Shown here in pieces: positions 7,587 through 13,338 of a DNA stretch of 13,338 nucleotides. Under the pieces are notes generated by a model, which saw only the letters and a program-made list of their open reading frames with translations, was not told the origin of the DNA and made no database searches. The translations under genes and the position numbers were made by a program. This stretch comes from Candidatus Parabacteroides intestinavium. GTDB taxonomy: Bacteria > Bacteroidota > Bacteroidia > Bacteroidales > Tannerellaceae. How positions within the stretch are numbered: position 1 is the stretch's first letter; every line of letters begins with the position of its first letter. The stretch covers positions 1-13,338 of the forward strand of contig DWYO01000134.1 of the NCBI GenBank assembly GCA_019118725.1, read 5' to 3'.

Positions 7587-10500
7587 ATGAGAAAAGTATA
7601 TATGACAATCGGTACCTTCCTGCTTTGCGCGGGAATGGTGATGGCACAAGCTCCGGCGAACCGTACATCGAAGACCATAGCGGCTGATGTGCTGGCTCAG
7701 ATGCCGGCCAGTGAACAAAAGAGCTATAACGACTTGATCGGGCAATTGAGCAAGGAGGGGGATCAGGTTGTACCGATCCTGATAAATATGATGAACGCAC
7801 CGGGTAAGGGCAGTAACGCAAAGGTGGACTATGCGCTGAGCGGATTGTCGCACTATGTGATGGCAAAAGGTGAGGAGAGTGCCCGTTTGGTCGTTTCGCA
7901 GGCTTATTGCAAAGCGTTGGAGTCGGTTGCCGAACGAGAAACGCAGGCTTTTATCATCCGTCAGTTGCAGATTGTCGGAGGCGATGAAGCCGTAGAGACG
8001 TTGGCAAATTATCTGAATGACGAGAAATTGAGCGGACCGGCTTCACGGGCATTGTCAAGTATCGGAACTCCTGATGCCGGAGAAGCCCTGATCAGTTCGT
8101 TGAAACGCCGGATGGGTACGCCGAAAAGCCAATGTGACGCGATGAATGCCTTGGCTGAAATGAAGGCGGAAGGGGCTGAAGCTGTATTACTTCCTTTTGT
8201 GTCCAACCAGGATGTGGAAATCCGGAAAACGGCTTTGTATGCGTTGAGCCAGGTAGGTACGGAGTCTTCTTTGGAGGCTTTGGCCAATGCGGCTAAGGAG
8301 GCTAATTATACGATGGAACCGGCCGGAGCCAATGAGGCGTATATTATTTTGATCAAGAATCTGGCTTCAAAAGGGAAGACGGAGGTAGCTGAAAAGGCTG
8401 CAAAAGATTTGCAGAAGAAAGCTCAGAAGGCCGGTAGCTTGCAGACCCGCGAAGCAGCTTTGGAAATCCAGATGTCGCTGAAAGAGAATAAAGAGGCGCT
8501 CAAGTTGTTGCAATCGGCGCTGAAGGATAAAGATAAAGGATACCGGAATGCGGCATTGGATTATGCTTCTTCGTTTGTAGGTGAAACGGAGTATGTCGAA
8601 ATAGCCAAGACGATGATGAAAGCGAAGCCGGAGGTTAAGGTGGACATTTTGAATTGGATGGGGCGTGAGGCGAAACGCCCGGATAAGAATCCGATTTTGA
8701 AGAAATTGATGATACGCTTCGACCTTCCGTTTGCTACAGTGTTGCGCGATGAGTTGAATCCGGATAACTTTGCGGTGCAACAAGCTGCTGTATGGACGAT
8801 GGTAAAGATTGGTGATAAGGGCTTTATCCCTACATTGGCCAATCTTTTGACAGCAAACGATAAACAGATAATTCTTTTGGCGCAGGATGCGTTGCTGGCT
8901 TTCCCGGGAGATATTGATAATGACGTGGCTAAATCCATCAAGCAGGCAACGGATGCAGGAAAGATTGCAGCTTTAGAGTTGCTGGCTATGCGTATGGCGG
9001 ATTCAAAGGTGAATACTGTCGTGGAGCAATTGAGCAGTTCCTCTACGGAGGTGAAGATGGCTGCTTATAAGGCTTTGCCGCAAGTAGTGATGGCGAAGGA
9101 TTTTGTGGAGGTTTGCGGAATCTTGGAGTCGGCTTCAACTTCGGATGAAATATCTTTGGCTCAACAGGCCGTTGCGGCATCTGTACGTTATATGCCGGAA
9201 TCGAATCAGGTGGAAACCCTGGTACGCCGGATGTATCAGGCCGGAGAATCCAAGAAATACCTATATTATCCGGTATTGGCAACTACCGGCCAACAGGAGG
9301 CTTTGGATATCATTATCACCGGATGCGAAAAAGATTCGGGTGCGGCGAAAGATGCTGCAGTGAGTGCTTTGTTAAGCTGGAAAGATTTGCGTGCGGCTGA
9401 TTATTTGTACAAAGTGGCGCAAACAGGTGGAGAAGTCGGTACGGCGGCATTGACCCGTTATGTGGATTTGGTAGCTGCTTCGGATATGACCGGTGAGAAT
9501 AAATTGCTCCGCTTGCGCAAGGCGATGGATATTGCCCGGCAAGACGGCGTGCGTAACCTGATTCTGCAGAAGGTACAGGAAACGGGTACTTACCTGGCTT
9601 TGCTTTATGCCGGAGAATATTTGACGGATAAACCGGTTCAGCAGTCAGCGGCTCAAGCCGTAATGAATATTGCTTTGGCTCATCCGGAATATACGGGGCA
9701 GAATATACGGGCCTTGCTGGAAAAAGTATCGCAGGTTTTGGATAATCCGGATGCCAATTACCAGCGTGAAGGTATCAAGAAGCATTTGGCGGAAATGCCG
9801 GATGAGGTAGGTTTTGTCTCGATGTTTAACGGAAAGGATCTGACCGGTTGGAAAGGGCTGGTGGAAAATCCGATTGCCCGTGCGAAGATGACTCCCGCTC
9901 AATTGGCCAAGGCTCAGGAAAAGGCAGACGAGCAGATGCGTAAGGACTGGAAAGTGGAAGACGGATGTCTGGTATTTGAAGGTTCTGGCTTCGATAACTT
10001 GTGTACTGAAAAACAATATGGCGATTTCGAGATGTATGTCGAGTGGATGCTTGATCCGGCCGGTCCGGAAGCGGATGCGGGTATTTACTTGAGAGGTACT
10101 CCTCAGGTGCAGATTTGGGATACGGCTCGGGTGGATGTCGGAGCACAGGTAGGCTCGGGTGGCTTATACAATAACCAGCAGAATCCAAGCAAGCCAACCA
10201 AAGTAGCCGATAATAAATTGGGTGAATGGAATACTTTCTATATTAAAATGGTGGGCGACCGGGTAACCGTTGATTTGAACGGAGAACGGGTTGTGGATAA
10301 TGTCATCCTGGAAAATTATTGGGATCGCAAGCAACCGATATTCCCGATTGAACAAATCGAGCTTCAGGCACATGGAAGCCGGTGCTCATTCCGGAATCTG
10401 TATATCAAGGAGCTGAAGCGTGTTGAGCCATTCCAGCTCTCAGCCGAGGAGAAGAAAGAGGGCTTCAAGATTTTGTTTGATGGTACGAACATGTATGAAT

Positions 10501-11045
10501 GGATGGGTAACACGGGCGATTATGTTCTGGAAGATGGGTGTATCTCCATGCAACCGAGCCGTAGCTTCGGGGGTAACCTGTACACCAAGAACGAATACGC
10601 CAACTTTATCTATCGTTTCGAGTTCCAGTTGACTCCGGGAGCGAACAATGGTGTAGGTTTGCGTGCTCCGTTAGAAGGAGATGCGGCGTACGTCGGCATG
10701 GAAAGCCAGATTCTGGATTGCGAACATCCTATTTATAAGGACATCACGCCTTACCAGCATCATGGTTCTATCTATGGCATTCTGAAGGCGAATGAGAATC
10801 ACAAGAAAGCCATGAAGCCAACCGGCGAGTGGAATTATGAAGAGATTATTTGTGATGGCGATAATATCAAAGTTACCTTGAACGGGGTTGTTATTGTCGA
10901 AGGAAATATCCGAGAGGCTACTAAGAACGGCACTCCGGATAAACAAGACCATCCGGGACTGTTCAACAAGAAAGGACATATCGGATTCTTAGGACATGGC
11001 TCTCCGGTCAAGTTCCGTAATATTCGGATTAAAGAGCTGAAGTAA
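7587..11045 (+). CDS. Secreted HEAT-repeat protein with two tandem DUF1080 (3-keto-disaccharide hydrolase family) domains
   Basis: 1152 aa with a Sec signal peptide (residues 1 to about 20, ending VMAQA), so periplasmic. Residues of about 40-735 are an alpha-helical array with HEAT-like units (for example VEIRKTALYALSQVG and VQQAAVWTMVKIGD). Two DUF1080 jelly-roll domains follow: about 741-944 (starting GFVSMFNGKDLTGW, ending FRNLYIKELK) and about 959-1152 (starting GFKILFDGTNMYEW, ending FRNIRIKELK). Each has the family landmarks: VQIWD (841-845) or SQILD (1040-1044), a GEWN motif (from 879 and 1080) and an LNG strand. DUF1080 proteins act on 3-keto-glycosides or their elimination products. 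The helical array may be a scaffold or docking surface for the oxidoreductase and TIM-barrel protein; that is inference. Single-DUF1080 proteins are about 250-300 aa, so this is a large fusion. It is the last gene of the cluster, with a terminator 16 nt downstream. Confidence 0.92.
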   Translation: MRKVYMTIGTFLLCAGMVMAQAPANRTSKTIAADVLAQMPASEQKSYNDLIGQLSKEGDQVVPILINMMNAPGKGSNAKVDYALSGLSHYVMAKGEESARLVVSQAYCKALESVAERETQAFIIRQLQIVGGDEAVETLANYLNDEKLSGPASRALSSIGTPDAGEALISSLKRRMGTPKSQCDAMNALAEMKAEGAEAVLLPFVSNQDVEIRKTALYALSQVGTESSLEALANAAKEANYTMEPAGANEAYIILIKNLASKGKTEVAEKAAKDLQKKAQKAGSLQTREAALEIQMSLKENKEALKLLQSALKDKDKGYRNAALDYASSFVGETEYVEIAKTMMKAKPEVKVDILNWMGREAKRPDKNPILKKLMIRFDLPFATVLRDELNPDNFAVQQAAVWTMVKIGDKGFIPTLANLLTANDKQIILLAQDALLAFPGDIDNDVAKSIKQATDAGKIAALELLAMRMADSKVNTVVEQLSSSSTEVKMAAYKALPQVVMAKDFVEVCGILESASTSDEISLAQQAVAASVRYMPESNQVETLVRRMYQAGESKKYLYYPVLATTGQQEALDIIITGCEKDSGAAKDAAVSALLSWKDLRAADYLYKVAQTGGEVGTAALTRYVDLVAASDMTGENKLLRLRKAMDIARQDGVRNLILQKVQETGTYLALLYAGEYLTDKPVQQSAAQAVMNIALAHPEYTGQNIRALLEKVSQVLDNPDANYQREGIKKHLAEMPDEVGFVSMFNGKDLTGWKGLVENPIARAKMTPAQLAKAQEKADEQMRKDWKVEDGCLVFEGSGFDNLCTEKQYGDFEMYVEWMLDPAGPEADAGIYLRGTPQVQIWDTARVDVGAQVGSGGLYNNQQNPSKPTKVADNKLGEWNTFYIKMVGDRVTVDLNGERVVDNVILENYWDRKQPIFPIEQIELQAHGSRCSFRNLYIKELKRVEPFQLSAEEKKEGFKILFDGTNMYEWMGNTGDYVLEDGCISMQPSRSFGGNLYTKNEYANFIYRFEFQLTPGANNGVGLRAPLEGDAAYVGMESQILDCEHPIYKDITPYQHHGSIYGILKANENHKKAMKPTGEWNYEEIICDGDNIKVTLNGVVIVEGNIREATKNGTPDKQDHPGLFNKKGHIGFLGHGSPVKFRNIRIKELK

Positions 11046-11060
11046 ACGGAAATAAATAAA

Positions 11061-11138
11061 GAAGAATGAAGAGTTAAGTAGGTGAATTTGCAGAGAGCAT
11101 TCGATTCTTAATTCTTCATTCTTCATTCTTCGTTTTTT
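11061..11138. terminator. Bidirectional intrinsic terminator with heptamer repeats
   Basis: GAAGAATGAAGAGTTAAG (11061-11078) pairs with 11107-11124 over 18 bp with one G-U pair. The right arm lies in three tandem ATTCTTC units (11111-11131), so pairing can slip toward the T6 run at 11133-11138. Reading the minus strand, the same stem is followed by TTTATTTATTT. It ends the sugar locus and could also stop transcripts from the convergent peptidase gene. Confidence 0.75.
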
Positions 11139-11146
11139 ATCTCCTT

Positions 11147-11222
11147 AGAAGCTGTTTTGAATTTCTTCGGAAAATAGTTATGCAGCTTTAAAAAGCTGGA
11201 ATAAATTCCAAACAGCTTCTTA
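11147..11222. repeat. Palindromic intergenic repeat, copy 2
   Basis: Same outer arms as copy 1 (11147-11164 and 11203-11220, 18 bp with one mismatch). The right 34 nt (11189-11222) are identical to copy 1. The middle is about 20 nt longer and creates a nested palindrome CAGCTTTAAAAAGCTG (11183-11198). Its last three bases are the TAA stop of the minus-strand peptidase gene. Confidence 0.75.
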
Positions 11223-12922
11223 ATTCTTGAATCTATAGTTATATTCAGTTTTGTTCCCACAGGCATCGGTTACTACTAATTTGAGTTGATGCTCTCCTTG
11301 CAGGAGCTTTTCTTTATTCCATTGGCACGTAATGACCGATTTGTTATTCATCCGGAAGAGGACAAATTGTCCGTCGATTGTACCTTTGTAAGTATCCACG
11401 CCACTCAGATTATCGGTCAGACGAAAAGTGAATGTTTTTTTTGCCTTCCATTGGGACTCACCAAGAGGAGTGATTTTAGGGGCAATTGTATCCGCAGAGA
11501 TGGTATAAGTCCCCAATTCCTTGATTTTTGTGTCTATCCATCCATTCCGGTAAGTTCCTCCTATCCAACTTCTCCGCTGCCCTTTCCATTGAACGATACC
11601 ATATTGCGATTTATTTTCAATGGTATCTTTTAAGATACGAAGGGACAGATTGGCGCTTTGATGTAAAGCGACCGGCTTGTTATGCAGGATATGTACATCT
11701 GCAAGTCGGCCTGCTTCTTCGCGTGAGCGATAGCGGAAATATAAATCGGTATAGAGGTTTCCACGAGGAATTTTGAGACGGATTCCCTTTGCTCCGAAAA
11801 GATTGGTACTATACCAGTGGAATACCTCTGAACCTTCGGTATCTATTTCCGGAATAGGTTGTTTTTTCCCGATTACGGTCAGTTTCATTTGTGTCTGATT
11901 ACCATAGGCATCTTTCAGGATAAAAGAAAGAGGATATTCCTTTTCTTCGTTGATGGAAAGGATGCCCCGATTACGGCTTTCAATGAAACGCAGACGGTTC
12001 CCAGGCTCTACGAAGCACTTCATGTAAAAGGTTCGTCGCTTGCTCCACACTTCATAATCAGTCAGACTATTGATATACCGATTTCATCAAAACCGAAACG
12101 ATTGATATAAGCCCGGAAAAGCACCTCACCTCCTTCCTGAAGGATTGTTTCTTTCACCCCATAGATATTCCCTGTTTCATTCATATAGTCATTGGCCCGG
12201 ATTGCCAATCCAATATCCCCCCACGCTTCGATACGGGCTTGAATGAAAGGTTTGCCTTGGGCATCATAAGCGATTTTCAGTTCTTGTTTGTCAGCTTTCC
12301 CATTCACAACACCCTTTCCGGCTTGTGGATAGATCATCAGTCCTGTGATTTTCGGAGGACGTGTGTCTTTAATCAGATGCATATAGTAGGGGAGGGGGTC
12401 GATAAGCTCTTCTGTTTCGGTATCCCGTATCTCGAAATGGACATGTGGTCCGCCAGAGCTTCCCGTATTGCCGCTGTACGCCACGATTTCATCCTCTTCA
12501 ACCGGAAGTTGTTCGGGAGTCAGATAGAGATTGACCGCAAATCGTTCTAATTGATGCTGCTGTTCCCAAAGGTAATCCGCAATCTTGGGTGCGAACCGCT
12601 CTAAATGGCCATAGACAGTTGTTGTTCCGTCCGGATGCGTCAGATAGAGTGCATTGCCATATCCCCAAGGACTTACAGAAATGCGTGATACATATCCTTT
12701 TTGCACGGCATGAACCGCTTTTCCGATGACGCCCTGTGTCTTCATATCTATTCCGCCATGAAAATGGTTCGGACGCAATTCGCCGCAATTTCCGGCAAGG
12801 TATAACGGGAATTCCAATGGGTTGCGCCATTCTTGTTGCGCTATGCCGGTTTGAAAACATAGGCATAAAAGCAGAGAAAGATGCTTTACTTTGAATGTGT
12901 TTATAGTTATTGATTCCATCAT
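11220..12922 (-). pseudogene. M23-family (LytM-like) metallopeptidase, split by a -1 frameshift
   Basis: Predicted secreted zinc peptidase or peptidoglycan hydrolase. I prefer the start at 12922 (or 12919) because it places a signal peptide (MESITINTFKVKHLSLLLCLC...IAQ) at the N-terminus; the frame is open up to an ATG at 12982. The N-terminal half holds the M23 domain: His and Asp ligands in HFHGGID (His55, Asp59 from the 12922 start), YGHLE, and the C-terminal GPHVHFEI motif. The frame then stops at 12062. A second frame (about 12083 to 11220) continues with RYINSLTDYEVWSK and a beta-rich C-terminal part with Ig-like segments (LKDAYGNQTQMKLTV, VVTDACGNKTEYNYRF). One missing base near 12081-12082 would restore a protein of about 570 aa, normal for this Bacteroidetes family. 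Either a real mutation, leaving the catalytic domain intact but losing the C-terminus, or a sequencing error. It is convergent to and functionally separate from the sugar locus. Confidence 0.85.
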
Positions 12923-13060
12923 TGTAATAAATTGGGTAGCGGGTAATTCGTAGTTAGGGGAGGATTTGTCCTTTAAATACAATTCGTTTCCCCGTTTTGC
13001 GGGTGTTTTACAAACAGACGAAGACCAGCTACCTACCTGCCAACAGCTAACTACCAGCTA
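12923..13060. other. Leader region upstream of the M23 gene
   Basis: Non-coding sequence between the tRNA terminator and the peptidase start. It contains short repeated motifs (CCAGCTAC at 13025-13032 and again at 13054-13061; AGCTAACTACCAGCTAC) of the degenerate kind seen between Bacteroidales genes. No gene was recognised. Confidence 0.4.
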
Positions 13061-13091
13061 CAAATATAAAAAAGGTCAGTTCTTATTCGAA
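13061..13091 (-). promoter_or_regulatory. Possible promoter for the M23 gene
   Basis: On the minus strand TATATTTG (13068-13061) matches the -7 consensus. TTCG (13091-13088), one base from the -33 consensus TTTG, lies exactly 19 nt upstream. It overlaps the tRNA terminator and would give a leader of about 130 nt before the start at 12922. Confidence 0.35.
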
Positions 13092-13100
13092 GAACCGACC
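13068..13100 (-). terminator. Intrinsic terminator of tRNA-Leu
   Basis: On the minus strand GGTCGGTTCTT pairs with AAGAACTGACC (11 bp, one G-U pair, 5-nt loop; arms 13100-13090 and 13084-13074), followed directly by T6. It lies 16 nt downstream of the tRNA 3' end. Confidence 0.85.
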
Positions 13101-13116
13101 TCTCAGTTTTTTGGAG

Positions 13117-13200
13117 TGCCCAGAACAGGACTCGAACCTGCACGACCGCAAAGCCACTCGCACCTGAAACGAGCGCGTCTACCAATTCCGCCACCTGGGC
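13117..13200 (-). tRNA. tRNA-Leu (anticodon CAG)
   Basis: Reads CUG leucine codons. The 84-nt minus-strand sequence begins GCCCAGGTGGCGGAATTGG and ends TTCTGGGCA. It has a 7-bp acceptor stem (last pair G-U), a D arm with GGTAGACGC, and an anticodon stem CTCGT/GCGAG around the loop TTCAGGT (anticodon CAG). It also has a long class-II variable arm (GGCTTTGCGGTC region) and a T arm with GGTTCGAGTCC. CCA is not encoded, as is common in Bacteroidetes. Confidence 0.97.
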
Positions 13201-13220
13201 TAATCGACATGATTGTCTTT

Positions 13221-13240
13221 CGCATTTTCTCTCAAATGCG
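13221..13240 (-). other. Hairpin in the tRNA-Leu 5' leader
   Basis: CGCATTT and AAATGCG form a perfect 7-bp stem with a 6-nt loop, between the promoter and the mature tRNA 5' end. It may shape the precursor for RNase P; no function is established. From 13275 to the window end I see nothing beyond AT-rich sequence and a weak 5-bp hairpin (TGCCT/AGGCA, 13314-13330). Confidence 0.4.
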
Positions 13241-13243
13241 TTG

Positions 13244-13274
13244 CAAAGGTAAGATTATTTTTCGAACCATCAAA
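13244..13274 (-). promoter_or_regulatory. Promoter of tRNA-Leu
   Basis: On the minus strand TTTG (13274-13271) and TACCTTTG (13251-13244) are separated by 19 nt, matching the Bacteroidetes primary-sigma consensus TTTG-N19-TAnnTTTG. The predicted transcript starts around 13237-13240, giving a leader of about 40 nt. Confidence 0.8.
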
Positions 13275-13338
13275 TGAAAGACTGTAATTTTTCTCGTGAA
13301 TGCTATTTTTTTCTGCCTTAATAATAGGCATAAACAAA

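Noticed and set aside
11111..11131. Three ATTCTTC heptamers as a CRISPR-like or phase-variation repeat
   Set aside because: There are no spacers, it lies outside any coding frame, and it is fully explained as one arm of the terminator hairpin.

Overview
The window looks like part of a Bacteroidales genome, probably Parabacteroides or Bacteroides. The evidence is a SusC/SusD outer-membrane pair, AT-rich gene starts without Shine-Dalgarno sequences, and Bacteroidetes-type promoters (TTTG, 19 nt, TAnnTTTG) such as the one upstream of the tRNA gene. The genus is an inference; nothing in the window fixes the species.

Positions 1-11045 (+ strand) form one accessory carbohydrate-use locus. It starts inside a SusC-family TonB-dependent transporter, followed 9 nt later by its SusD-type surface lipoprotein. 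Then come a secreted AP-endonuclease-2/xylose-isomerase-like TIM-barrel protein, a Tat-exported Gfo/Idh/MocA oxidoreductase, and a 1152-residue secreted protein joining a long HEAT-like helical array to two tandem DUF1080 (3-keto-disaccharide hydrolase family) domains. No classical glycoside hydrolase, polysaccharide lyase, esterase or sulfatase is present. This gene set matches the families used in oxidative, 3-keto-glycoside cleavage: oxidise C3 of the sugar, break the glycosidic (or C-glycosidic) bond by elimination, hydrate the product, and reduce it back. The best reading is a small-glycoside or plant-glycoside utilisation locus whose chemistry happens in the periplasm; the substrate cannot be read from the sequence. 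A 350-bp gap (5937-6287) splits the locus and holds a palindromic repeat, a 9-bp dyad and a possible -7 promoter element, so the oxidoreductase and HEAT-DUF1080 genes may form a second transcript.

Positions 11046-11222 are a convergent intergenic region with a strong bidirectional terminator and a second copy of the palindromic repeat seen at 5935-5989. Both copies touch the stop codon of the adjacent gene.

Positions 11220-12922 (- strand) carry an M23-family (LytM-type) metallopeptidase gene split by a one-base frameshift near 12081. Upstream of it is a tRNA-Leu(CAG) gene (13117-13200, - strand) with a clear promoter on one side and an intrinsic terminator on the other. These look like ordinary chromosomal genes unrelated to the sugar locus.
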